A stretch of 64,000 nt of DNA from positions 119,457 to 183,456 of the forward strand of contig CALUKE010000007.1 in the NCBI GenBank assembly GCA_944321165.1, given 5' to 3'. The notes under the pieces are model-generated. The model was not told the origin of the DNA. It saw nothing but the letters and a program-made list of their open reading frames with translations, and searched no databases. This DNA is from an uncultured Odoribacter sp. Its GTDB lineage: Bacteria > Bacteroidota > Bacteroidia > Bacteroidales > Marinifilaceae. Below are positions 42,748-50,985 of the stretch, piece after piece. Position numbers and translations under genes: made by a program. Positions within the stretch are counted from its first letter, which is position 1. The number at the start of each line of letters is the position of its first letter.

Positions 42748-44136
42748 CTATTGCTTGATATTCTTGTAGTTATTGTAGGTTTCCAGTACCTGTTGTACAT
42801 ATTTATAGGTTTGAGGGCCATTGCAATAGCCATTTCTGCAGAGCGGATCCAGATAATATTCCGGTTCATTTTTATGCAGCATGTAGAAATCGACCTGATT
42901 ATCCCACAAGGTGGCATTTTTCCCATATTTATTCGCGAGGCGGATGGCATCCAGGACATGACCGGCCCCGGCATTGTAGGAGGCGAGGACAAATTTGATC
43001 CGTTCGGTGGAATCTACCGGCTGATTGGAGAAGTAGCGGTCCAGGTAGAGAAGATATTCTGTGCCGGCATATACGTTGCTGTCGGGTTCAAAATAGTTGC
43101 CGACTCCATATTGTTCGGCGGTTTCGGGAATGATCTGCATCAGACCGTACGCTCCGACTTTCGATTCTGCATAAGGATCGAATTGCGATTCGGTGTATAC
43201 CAGAGCGGCTAATAGACGCCAGTCCCACCCCAGTTTTTTGCTTTCCTTGCGAAAAAGGTCGTCAAAAGGCGAAAGATCGCCTTTTTTGATCAGGGCATAT
43301 TTGGTTGTATAGTGTGGAATACCCTGATGTTGACCGAAATAGCGTTTATAAAGGTAATTGAGTTTACCGTTTTGACGGACTTGTTTTAACCAACAGTCAA
43401 TTTCTTCTGTCAATAGCTGAGCTTCCGGTTGGGTGGCCCAGGATACGGAAATATCGTCTTTCAATTTGAGGGCAATGTCGAGATTTCTCATGGAATAACT
43501 GGAGGCTTTGGCAATGTTTTCATCGACGACCGTGTAATCGATTTCTCCAATTTCGACAAGATGCAGCAGTTCTTCGTAGGAATAATGTTCGACTTCGATC
43601 ACTGTGAGTTGTATGTGTAAAGAATCCTGTATTTGTTGTAACAGCTTTTTATAGGAAGCTGCACTTCGGGGAATATATATGTCTTTCCCGTTCAGGTCTT
43701 TGATGTCCTGTATAAGGGGATTGTTTTTGTTTTGGACAAGAACCTCTCCGGTCCGGAACAAGGGTTCGCTGAATCGTAACTGTTGGGTTCGTTCCGGGGT
43801 CTGTGTCAGACTGAATGCCAGAAGATCGTAGCGGCCGTTTTGTAATTTGTGGATGGCGGTATCGATATCGTTGTTGACTTCTACAATTCGAAGGTTGACT
43901 CCTAAGTAATCGGCAAAATCTCGTGCCAAATCGTAGTGGAAACCTCGGGTTCTTCCCTGGTAGACATAATAGTCGGTCGTATTATAGAAGGTGGATATGT
44001 TCAGAGTCCCTCTTGTCAGGATTTTTTCCAGACTGGAAGGTTCCGGTAATACCCATTCATGGCTGTTCTCTTTGTCTGGTTGACAGGCAAAAAGGAACAG
44101 TAAGATCATATAAACGGCAATTTTATCGATTGTCAT
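42748..44136 (-). CDS. mltF: MltF-like lytic transglycosylase with substrate-binding domain
   Basis: The start at MTIDKIAVYMILLFLFACQ gives a lipoprotein signal peptide. The 462-residue product has an SBP-3 type domain at about 30-260 (GTLNISTFYNTTDYYVYQGRTRGFHYDLARDFADYLGVNL), as in the regulatory half of MltF, and an SLT goose-lysozyme-type domain from about 290. The catalytic Glu316 is in ALVYTESQFDPYAESKVGAYGLMQI. It cleaves peptidoglycan in the periplasm, with activity set by cell-wall peptides binding the first domain. It begins 23 bp inside the window of the porin gene's end, so the two are likely co-transcribed. Confidence 0.92.
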   Translation of the reverse strand: MTIDKIAVYMILLFLFACQPDKENSHEWVLPEPSSLEKILTRGTLNISTFYNTTDYYVYQGRTRGFHYDLARDFADYLGVNLRIVEVNNDIDTAIHKLQNGRYDLLAFSLTQTPERTQQLRFSEPLFRTGEVLVQNKNNPLIQDIKDLNGKDIYIPRSAASYKKLLQQIQDSLHIQLTVIEVEHYSYEELLHLVEIGEIDYTVVDENIAKASSYSMRNLDIALKLKDDISVSWATQPEAQLLTEEIDCWLKQVRQNGKLNYLYKRYFGQHQGIPHYTTKYALIKKGDLSPFDDLFRKESKKLGWDWRLLAALVYTESQFDPYAESKVGAYGLMQIIPETAEQYGVGNYFEPDSNVYAGTEYLLYLDRYFSNQPVDSTERIKFVLASYNAGAGHVLDAIRLANKYGKNATLWDNQVDFYMLHKNEPEYYLDPLCRNGYCNGPQTYKYVQQVLETYNNYKNIKQ

Positions 44137-44158
44137 TCGACAAAGATAGAAATCTTTT

Positions 44159-46132
44159 TCAATCAAAAAAATTCCACTTGACTCCGAATTTTAGCATACC
44201 GGGATTAATGGGGTAGTCGGCCGCACTGAAGAATTGGCCGTGATCTCTCAGCAGATAGTTGATATGTTCGTATTTAACAAAGATATCCGCCCGTTTGATC
44301 CGGACATTGAGAAATACGTCGATCTTGGGATAATTACCGGTTTTCCGTTCCCGTTGATTGTAAAATTGCATGATGGATGGCATGTAATTGTCCGCATAGA
44401 ATTCGGTGTTGTAAAATAGATCTATACCGGTTTGCAAGAACAACGCATTTTTAAACAGTGCATGCTGAAAATAGTTGTGTGAATAGACGGAAATTGCCGG
44501 CAAGGAAAGAATATCTTCCTGAGTGCTCTTTTGAAAATAGACCTGCTGGTCGAAATAGAAACTGCCCAGTCTGAAATTCTGTTTTGCCCAAGCAGTCAAT
44601 ACCATCAATGCCTTACTGGTTTGTTGTGGTGTGGCGGTCGTATCGAAATAGGCATAACTGAAAATATTGTTGATACCGATACCCAAGTCTGTCCGCAGCC
44701 GGGTATTGACGTAGCGTCCATCGGCTTTAATGGTCTTAATGGCTTTGAAATCATTATCCCACATGTTGTGATTACCCACATAGTGATCGAGAAAAGGATT
44801 TACACTTTTCAGTTCGATGGTGGCATTGGCCCGGATATAGGCATTTTTGTCCTTGCGTAGGGCTTGTTGCATGTATCCGTCCAATTTGAAGTTGCCTGCA
44901 TAATGTCCCAGAACGCATAATTTACCGGCTATATCGTATGTGAATGTCGCATTGGTGTCCACATTAAAAAGACCGGCTACGATATAAGTCCCCGAATATC
45001 GATTCTCTCCGAAAGTTTGTATGTGTGAGATCGTATCGAAAGCGGTTCGTTGTTCGTATTTCTCGTGTTTGAAATTCAAGCCTGCATAAATTCCGGGCAG
45101 GTATTTGTATTTGGGGTGTTCGTTCATGACCAGTTTGGCCGATAAATCATAGGTTCGGTTTTGGGTCAGGTCTACCGTTGCGGTACTGTCGATGAATGTG
45201 TTTGGGTAAAAATCAAGAGGTACCGTTTCTTCTTTGTATTTGTGTTCGTTGTCTTCCACCCGGAGGTTCAGGATCGCTTTGAACGGATAGGTGTTGAACG
45301 TATCGGTTTCGGTAGTGATTTCTTTGGGTTTACCGATGTTATACTGCCCCTGCAGTTGTAAATTCATGTTCCGGTAATTATTGCTAATTCCTTCACTGCT
45401 TAAATTGACCGGAATATTTTCTGCTTTTTGATCGGTTGAATCAATGATGAAACTGAGGTCTTTTATACCACCGTTTTCTGTAAAATGTCCGTTGTTTTGA
45501 TTCAGAAAGAGAGAAAGGATTACCCGTTCTTTTTCGTAAGATGAAAAAAGAGAAAAATTATAGGCTTTGGAAGCCTGGTTCATGTAACGTCCATCACTGG
45601 AAATCAGATTGTAGCGTATACCGGCGCTCCACCAGGGACGGATGTTTTGAACATGCCATACGTCCAGTAGGTTTTCTGCTTTCCCCTTTCCTCCGCCGGT
45701 GAAATATTTCAATTGTGTAAAAGGAGTTGTCGTATTGAAATGCAATGCATCTTCCGGTTTGAATAAAAAAGCCCGGATCAGTGTCTGCTGATAGAAATCC
45801 TCTGTTATCTCCCGGTTCATGAATATGTCGGAAAGATAAGGAGAGGGAAAATTCGCCAAATAGGTGTTCGCTATATTTTTTTTAAAGATATAGTTGTAGT
45901 TTTGTATACCGTCGATTAAAGTGTCAAGTGCTATTTCATTTCGATATACTCCTTCTCGTTCCCATCGCCAGGTGTAATGGAAATGAGGTACATTGGACTC
46001 TTGGGTGGAATCTTGTTTTTCCGCGCTAGGATCTCCTTCACGGCCGATAGGCACGTCTGATTCGAATACACCTTGTGCCGCACCCAATAAGTGTAATAAT
46101 GTGAATGTTACTATGCAGATCAATTTTTTCAT
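44159..46132 (-). CDS. Putative porin (Bacteroidota Porin_10-like)
   Basis: This is a 657-residue outer-membrane protein with a signal peptide ending LGAAQG. The early segment FHYTWRWEREGVYRNEIALDTLIDGIQNYNYIFKKNIANTYLANFPSPYLSDIFMNR is typical of the Bacteroidota putative porin family. The rest is a long series of alternating barrel strands ending PGMLKFGVKWNFFD. The substrate is unknown. It is transcribed divergently from glnS and upstream of the mltF-like gene, 22 bp from the latter's start. Its putative -7 element lies so close to the ATG that the mRNA may be leaderless. Confidence 0.85.
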   Translation of the reverse strand: MKKLICIVTFTLLHLLGAAQGVFESDVPIGREGDPSAEKQDSTQESNVPHFHYTWRWEREGVYRNEIALDTLIDGIQNYNYIFKKNIANTYLANFPSPYLSDIFMNREITEDFYQQTLIRAFLFKPEDALHFNTTTPFTQLKYFTGGGKGKAENLLDVWHVQNIRPWWSAGIRYNLISSDGRYMNQASKAYNFSLFSSYEKERVILSLFLNQNNGHFTENGGIKDLSFIIDSTDQKAENIPVNLSSEGISNNYRNMNLQLQGQYNIGKPKEITTETDTFNTYPFKAILNLRVEDNEHKYKEETVPLDFYPNTFIDSTATVDLTQNRTYDLSAKLVMNEHPKYKYLPGIYAGLNFKHEKYEQRTAFDTISHIQTFGENRYSGTYIVAGLFNVDTNATFTYDIAGKLCVLGHYAGNFKLDGYMQQALRKDKNAYIRANATIELKSVNPFLDHYVGNHNMWDNDFKAIKTIKADGRYVNTRLRTDLGIGINNIFSYAYFDTTATPQQTSKALMVLTAWAKQNFRLGSFYFDQQVYFQKSTQEDILSLPAISVYSHNYFQHALFKNALFLQTGIDLFYNTEFYADNYMPSIMQFYNQRERKTGNYPKIDVFLNVRIKRADIFVKYEHINYLLRDHGQFFSAADYPINPGMLKFGVKWNFFD

Positions 46133-46137
46133 CGCTG

Positions 46138-46145
46138 CAAATATA
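46138..46145 (-). promoter_or_regulatory. Putative -7 element for the porin gene
   Basis: On the minus strand it reads TATATTTG. A -33-like TTTA lies 21 bp upstream (complement of 46167-46170). The predicted start of transcription is within a few bases of the ATG at 46132, implying a very short or absent leader. Confidence 0.5.
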
Positions 46146-46152
46146 CGTAAAC

Positions 46153-46183
46153 TTTTAAAACTCTCATAAATTACTTACTTTTG
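46153..46183 (+). promoter_or_regulatory. Putative promoter of glnS
   Basis: The -33-like TTTT (46153-46156), a 19-bp spacer and -7 TACTTTTG (46176-46183) fit the consensus. It is divergent from, and partly interleaved with, the porin promoter. Its position excludes the upstream in-frame TTG at 46181 as the glnS start. Confidence 0.55.
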
Positions 46184-46222
46184 TCCTTGGAAAAATGTTT
46201 TTTTCAGATAAGTTTTAAGACT

Positions 46223-47932
46223 ATGGATGAAAATAAAATCATGGCAGAGCCAGAAGAAAGTAAAAATCTGAATTTTATTGAACAGATTATTGAGAGTGAA
46301 ATTGCAGCCGGCAAGAATGGCGGAAAAGTGCATACTCGTTTCCCGCCAGAACCGAACGGTTATTTGCATATTGGGCATGCAACTTCCATCTGTTTAAATT
46401 TTGGACTGGCAGCCAAGTATAATGGTGCTTGTAATTTACGTTTTGATGATACGAATCCTTCGAAAGAGGATGTTGAGTTTACGGATGCCATTCAGGAAGA
46501 TATCAAATGGTTGGGTTTTCAGTGGGATGGACCGGTCAGATATGCTTCGGACTATTTCCCACAGTTGTATGAATGGGCAGAGCAGATGATCCGGGAAGGG
46601 AAGGCTTATGTGGATGATCAAACGGCAGAAGAGATCAGTGCCGGTAGAAAAACCATTACGGAGCCGGGAGTGAACAGTCCTTTTCGGGATCGTTCCGTAG
46701 CGGAAAATTTGGATTTGTTCAGACGAATGCGCAATGGAGAATTTCCGGAAGGCAGCCGGGTACTAAGAGCGAAGATCGATATGGCTGCACCGAACATGTT
46801 GATGCGGGATCCGATTATGTATCGGATTATTTATTGCAGTCATCACCGGACGGGTAATGAATGGTGTATTTATCCGATGTATGATTTTACCCATGGACAA
46901 AGCGATTACCTGGAAGGAATTACTCATTCGATTTGTACACTTGAATTTGAAATTCACCGTCCGTTGTATAATTGGTTCCTGGATCAATTGACGCATACGG
47001 AATATCGTCCCCGGCAGATCGAGTTTGCTCGACGGAATCTGAATTATACCGTTATGAGTAAACGTCGTTTATTGGAATTGGTACAGAAGAAATATGTGAC
47101 GGGATGGGATGATCCCCGTATGCCGACTATTTGCGGATTACGGAGACGCGGATATACGCCGGAATCGATCCGGATGTTTGCGGAAAAAGTAGGAGTGGCC
47201 CGGCGGGAGATTGTGGTAGATATGGCTTTGTTGGAGTATTGTGTCCGGGAACATTTGAATAAAACGGCTCCTCGGGTGATGGCGGTACTTGACCCGGTAA
47301 AAGTGATTATCGATAATTATCCTCAGGGACAGACTGAATATGTGAAAATAGAGAATAATCCTGAAGATGAAACGGCCGGGGTGAGAGAAGTGGCTTTTTC
47401 CCGTGAATTGTATATTGAACGGGATGACTTCCTGGAAGAAGCTCCGAAGAAATTTTTCCGTCTGACACCGGGACAGGAAGTCCGTTTGAAAGGGGCTTAT
47501 ATTATCAAGTGTGTGGGGGTGGAAAAGGATGAACAAGGAAATATTACCTTGATTCATTGTACTTACGACCCAGATTCCCGAAGTGGTAGTGGTTCGGAAG
47601 CCAGCAACCGAAAGGTGAAGGGGACCTTGCATTGGGTGTCCGCTGCTGATGCCATCGATGCAGAGGTACGTTTGTATGATCGACTGTTTAAAGATGAAGA
47701 TCCGGCCGGACATAAAGATGTTGATTTTAAAGAATTTATTAACGAAAAATCTTTGACGGTGCTGAATGGTTGCAAACTGGAAGCCAGTTTGAAAACTGCC
47801 CAGAGTGGTGATCGTTTCCAGTTCCAACGATTGGGATATTTTTGTGTGGATCCGGATACAACGGCGGATCATTTGGTGTTTAATAGGACAGTCGGTTTGA
47901 AAGATAATTGGGTTAAAGCGCAAAAATCATAA
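46223..47932 (+). CDS. glnS: Glutaminyl-tRNA synthetase
   Basis: This 569-residue class I synthetase has the HIGH motif in [18 protein letters not shown], the [11 protein letters not shown] segment, and [11 protein letters not shown] as the KMSKS equivalent. The C-terminal half is the two-barrel anticodon-binding domain ([20 protein letters not shown]). The start at [23 protein letters not shown] was picked because earlier in-frame codons fall in the putative promoter. It charges tRNA-Gln directly, so this organism need not make Gln-tRNA by amidation. The yitT-like gene follows after 2 bp. Confidence 0.96.
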   Translation: MDENKIMAEPEESKNLNFIEQIIESEIAAGKNGGKVHTRFPPEPNGYLHIGHATSICLNFGLAAKYNGACNLRFDDTNPSKEDVEFTDAIQEDIKWLGFQWDGPVRYASDYFPQLYEWAEQMIREGKAYVDDQTAEEISAGRKTITEPGVNSPFRDRSVAENLDLFRRMRNGEFPEGSRVLRAKIDMAAPNMLMRDPIMYRIIYCSHHRTGNEWCIYPMYDFTHGQSDYLEGITHSICTLEFEIHRPLYNWFLDQLTHTEYRPRQIEFARRNLNYTVMSKRRLLELVQKKYVTGWDDPRMPTICGLRRRGYTPESIRMFAEKVGVARREIVVDMALLEYCVREHLNKTAPRVMAVLDPVKVIIDNYPQGQTEYVKIENNPEDETAGVREVAFSRELYIERDDFLEEAPKKFFRLTPGQEVRLKGAYIIKCVGVEKDEQGNITLIHCTYDPDSRSGSGSEASNRKVKGTLHWVSAADAIDAEVRLYDRLFKDEDPAGHKDVDFKEFINEKSLTVLNGCKLEASLKTAQSGDRFQFQRLGYFCVDPDTTADHLVFNRTVGLKDNWVKAQKS

Positions 47933-47934
47933 AT

Positions 47935-48807
47935 ATGCAAACAAAAAATATGCGGACGGAGGTGAAATCTTACCTCCTGATTTCCTTCGGGATGTTGATC
48001 TATGCAGTAGCTGCAACCGGTTTTTTGGTACCCCATAAGATTGTCGGTGGGGGGGCGACCGGTTTGAGTACAATTATTTATTATTTGTCGGGAGAGACAG
48101 TGCCGGTAGGTGTCGGTTATTTTCTGATAAATATCATTTTGGTGGCGATCGGATTAAAAGTTTTGGGACCCAAATTCGGTATAAAAACGATTTTTGCCAT
48201 TATTGTCGGTAGTGTATTCTTGGGAATTTTACAGCCGTTCTTTCATGATGCATTGGTGAGTGATAAGTTTATGAGTACGATTATTGCCGGAATGATGACC
48301 GGTATCGGCATCGGCATCGCTTTGGCACAGGGAGGGAGTACAGGGGGAACTGATATTGTTGCAATGGTTGTGACCAAGTATAAGAATGTCAGTCCTGGAA
48401 AGATGATTATGTATTGCGATTGTTGTATTATTGCGTGTAGCTTGTTGATTAATTGCAATATAGAGGGGCTTATGTACGGTTATGTCATGATGGCGGTGGT
48501 TTCTTTTACCGTCGATTTTGTCCTGACAGGGAAAAAACAGTCTGCCCAGTTGTTTATTTTTACAGATAAATATGAAGAATTGGCCGACCGGATTACTCAG
48601 GAAGTGAATCATGGTGTTTCCGTTGTCGATTGTGAAGGATGGTATTCTAAGCAGACCAAGAAAATGTTGATCGTGGCCGTGCGCAAAAATGAGGCGATAG
48701 ATGTGTTGCGAATAGCCAAACAAGTTGATCCGAAGGTTTTTATGACGATGAATACGGTCATGGGAGTATTCGGCCAGGGGTTCGAAGATGTCAAGGGAGT
48801 GAAATGA
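47935..48807 (+). CDS. YitT-family membrane protein (DUF161/DUF2179)
   Basis: This is a 290-residue protein. Residues 15 to about 200 hold five or six membrane spans with the glycine-rich VPHKIVGGGATGLSTIIYYLSG and GIALAQGGSTGGTDIVAMVVTKY motifs of the DUF161 half-domains. Residues 205-290 form the soluble DUF2179 domain (KQSAQLFIFTDKYEELADRITQEVNHGVSV...). The transported substrate, if any, is unknown. It begins 2 bp after glnS and is probably in the same operon, though a functional link is not obvious. Confidence 0.9.
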   Translation: MQTKNMRTEVKSYLLISFGMLIYAVAATGFLVPHKIVGGGATGLSTIIYYLSGETVPVGVGYFLINIILVAIGLKVLGPKFGIKTIFAIIVGSVFLGILQPFFHDALVSDKFMSTIIAGMMTGIGIGIALAQGGSTGGTDIVAMVVTKYKNVSPGKMIMYCDCCIIACSLLINCNIEGLMYGYVMMAVVSFTVDFVLTGKKQSAQLFIFTDKYEELADRITQEVNHGVSVVDCEGWYSKQTKKMLIVAVRKNEAIDVLRIAKQVDPKVFMTMNTVMGVFGQGFEDVKGVK

Positions 48808-48857
48808 TAGGATAAAATTTTATAAAAAAAATTATTTTTAGGATTACACCAAAGGCG

Positions 48858-48891
48858 ATGTTGCGTGTTTATATTATAAAACACGCAACAT
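48858..48891. repeat. Perfect 13-bp hairpin abutting the fecR start codon
   Basis: ATGTTGCGTGTTT (48858-48870) pairs with AAACACGCAACAT (48879-48891) around an 8-base loop, with no mismatch. The fecR ATG begins at 48893, one base after the hairpin. There is no T-run as in a normal terminator. In mRNA it would bury the ribosome-binding region. In DNA it could be a protein-binding palindrome. Confidence 0.8.
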
Positions 48892-48892
48892 T

Positions 48893-50050
48893 ATGGATAT
48901 TGAAAGTCAACGATACATCAGCCGTCTGATATTTTTGTATTTGAGAGAGGAGTTATCCGATTCTCAAAAGAACGCATTGGATGACTGGCGGGCAGAAAGT
49001 TTCGAACACGAGCTTGTGTTTCAGCGGATGATTTCGATGGAACAATTTTCGCAGCACTTTGCCCGTTTTGTTAAAAGCCCGCAAGAGCAGGAAAAAGAGT
49101 GGTCTATTATTAAAAGCCGTACTGTTGTAAAAGAGAAACGGCTGAAATGGCGACGGTGGTTTCGTTATGCCGCTGTGCTTGTCTTACCTATAACACTCGG
49201 ATTATTTGGATATTTATATGTTTTTGGACCGGAAGAGGAAGAAATGGGAATTTCTGCGTCGAATGGTCATGAGGTGGTTCTTGTCCTTTCGGATGGGAAA
49301 GAGATTCATCTAAAGGATAAGAATGTATCTGCTTTTCTGGAAGATTGGGACGGAACTGTTGTCGCAGATGAGAATCAATTGAGTTATCAGAATGGGAAAC
49401 CTTCTGAAAACCAGGAGAATCATTTGTTAATAGTACCTCGAGGAGGAGAGTATACCCTCATTTTAGAAGATGGGAGTAAAGTGTACCTGAATGCTGAATC
49501 AAAAATCAGTTATCCTGTTGTATTCCAAGGAAATCTACGTCAAGTATATTTGGAAGGTGAGGCCTATTTTGAAGTGTTCAAAGATGCTTCTCGTCCTTTT
49601 GTTGTGAATGTTAAGGGAATGGCTGTGGAAGTGTTGGGAACTGAATTTGCAGTTCGGGCTTATCCGGAAGAAAAGAAAGTATTGACTACTTTGGTAAATG
49701 GATGTGTGAATGTGTCGGCCGGAGCGCATAGTGTCGCTTTGCGACCGAATGAACAGGCTGTGTGGAAGAAATTGACGGATGACTTACAAGTGGAACCGGT
49801 CAATGTCAATCTGTTTGTGGGATGGAGGAATGGGCGTTTGGTATTTGATAATGTCCCGTTGTGCGATTTGTTGAAAGAATTAGGACGTTGGTATGATTTT
49901 GTAGTGGAATATAAAAATCCGGATTTACAGGGATTGCCTTTCTCTTTGGATATAGAAAAATATTCGGATTTCCGGCAAGTGCTTAAATTACTTGAATGTA
50001 CTGGAAGAGTAAAGTTTTCGATATCTGGAAATCGGGTGACTGTGTATTGA
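48893..50050 (+). CDS. FecR-family anti-sigma factor
   Basis: This 385-residue protein has a cytoplasmic N-terminal sigma-binding region (residues 1-85, IESQRYISRLIFLYLREELSDSQKNALDDW), one membrane span (about 90-112, RYAAVLVLPITLGLFGYLYVFG) and a periplasmic FecR domain with IVPRGGEYTLILEDGSKVYLNAESKISYP and YLEGEAYFEVFKD. The last 70 residues form the STN-facing DUF4974-like domain (VFDNVPLCDLLKELGRWYDFVVEY). It normally holds an ECF sigma factor until the SusC receptor signals. No sigma gene precedes it; the upstream neighbour is the yitT-like gene. Its partner must be encoded elsewhere or has been lost. Confidence 0.94.
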   Translation: MDIESQRYISRLIFLYLREELSDSQKNALDDWRAESFEHELVFQRMISMEQFSQHFARFVKSPQEQEKEWSIIKSRTVVKEKRLKWRRWFRYAAVLVLPITLGLFGYLYVFGPEEEEMGISASNGHEVVLVLSDGKEIHLKDKNVSAFLEDWDGTVVADENQLSYQNGKPSENQENHLLIVPRGGEYTLILEDGSKVYLNAESKISYPVVFQGNLRQVYLEGEAYFEVFKDASRPFVVNVKGMAVEVLGTEFAVRAYPEEKKVLTTLVNGCVNVSAGAHSVALRPNEQAVWKKLTDDLQVEPVNVNLFVGWRNGRLVFDNVPLCDLLKELGRWYDFVVEYKNPDLQGLPFSLDIEKYSDFRQVLKLLECTGRVKFSISGNRVTVY

Positions 50051-50078
50051 ATCTGTCTAACTATAAAAAAGAACGAAA

Positions 50079-50924
50079 ATGGAAAAATGGAAACTTTTTT
50101 TAATGGTATTATGTGTGTTTTTTGCAGCTTGTAGTGAGGATAATAATGAAGAGACCGTATTGATTCCGGAGACAATGACCGTGACTTTGGCAGGCGAAGG
50201 AGATAATCAGACAATAGCGGTGGTATGTAATGGCCAATGGACAGTTGTGTCTTCTGCTGAGTGGTGTAAGGCTGAAGCGAAGGGACTTACTTTGGTAATC
50301 TCGGCTGCCCCCAATGAGACCGGGGCAGAATTGACTGCTGATCTGACATTGACTTGTGGGGATAAAACTGCTGTAGTAAAGGTGACACAGGGGGTTGCTG
50401 CAGATCCGATTAATGAGGTATTTGCTCAGTCTGCTCAACATTGGTATTTTGATCTGAGCGGATTCGAAGGAGCTTATAAAGAGGCCTATGAAGCGTCGGT
50501 TGCCGGTTTGGTGGCAGATGGATGGGCGGGAAATTTAGGTTATGCTTTGCAGTGGATGTACCTGACTCAGGATACCATTGCTTTTATGATTTATGATGAG
50601 GATTATAAATCAATGGGGGCTCCGGCTGCCATGTATGAATATCCGGGAACATTGCTGTTTTCAATTGTTCCTGTGGAGGGAACGAGGGATCAGGTGGAAG
50701 TGAAAGAGATTAGAATTGACCCAAATGCTGCAGATGGAGATTATGGCGCATATTGGTATGATGAAAATGAATATTCTTATAATGTTGATTTTCAAAAGTT
50801 TGTTAATATTTTGATGGCTCAGAAATATACAATTACAGCTGACAATACCGCTGAACCACAAATGTTAACTTTTACAGGAGTGACGGATACCGGTAGTGTG
50901 TTTAAATTAAAATTGCAGGAATAA
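50079..50924 (+). CDS. BACON-like surface lipoprotein
   Basis: This is a 281-residue lipoprotein with signal peptide ending FFAAC and the surface-export-like sequence CSEDNNEE directly after the lipid Cys. Residues about 28-105 form a BACON-like Ig domain (NQTIAVVCNGQWTVVSSAEWCKAEAKG...VKVTQG). The remainder (residues 110-281, beginning NEVFAQSAQHWYFDLSGFEGAYK) is not recognised. Its place between fecR and susC is unusual, since susC normally follows fecR directly. It may bind the locus substrate at the surface. A hairpin follows the stop. Confidence 0.8.
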   Translation: MEKWKLFLMVLCVFFAACSEDNNEETVLIPETMTVTLAGEGDNQTIAVVCNGQWTVVSSAEWCKAEAKGLTLVISAAPNETGAELTADLTLTCGDKTAVVKVTQGVAADPINEVFAQSAQHWYFDLSGFEGAYKEAYEASVAGLVADGWAGNLGYALQWMYLTQDTIAFMIYDEDYKSMGAPAAMYEYPGTLLFSIVPVEGTRDQVEVKEIRIDPNAADGDYGAYWYDENEYSYNVDFQKFVNILMAQKYTITADNTAEPQMLTFTGVTDTGSVFKLKLQE

Positions 50925-50941
50925 CAGGATATTCCATAACA

Positions 50942-50966
50942 AACAAGAGGCTATTTCAGCCTCTTG
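50942..50966. repeat. Perfect 10-bp hairpin between the BACON-like gene and susC
   Basis: ACAAGAGGCT (50942-50951) pairs with AGCCTCTTGT (50957-50966) around ATTTC. No T-run follows, so it is not a full terminator. It could set the ratio of upstream to downstream expression by mRNA processing or end protection. Confidence 0.75.
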
Positions 50967-50985
50967 TACTAACCTAACCGATCTT

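Noticed and set aside
48858..48891. The fecR-proximal inverted repeat as an invertible-promoter site
   Set aside because: The arms are only 8 bp apart, too close to flank an invertible segment, and no recombinase gene or second copy is seen nearby.
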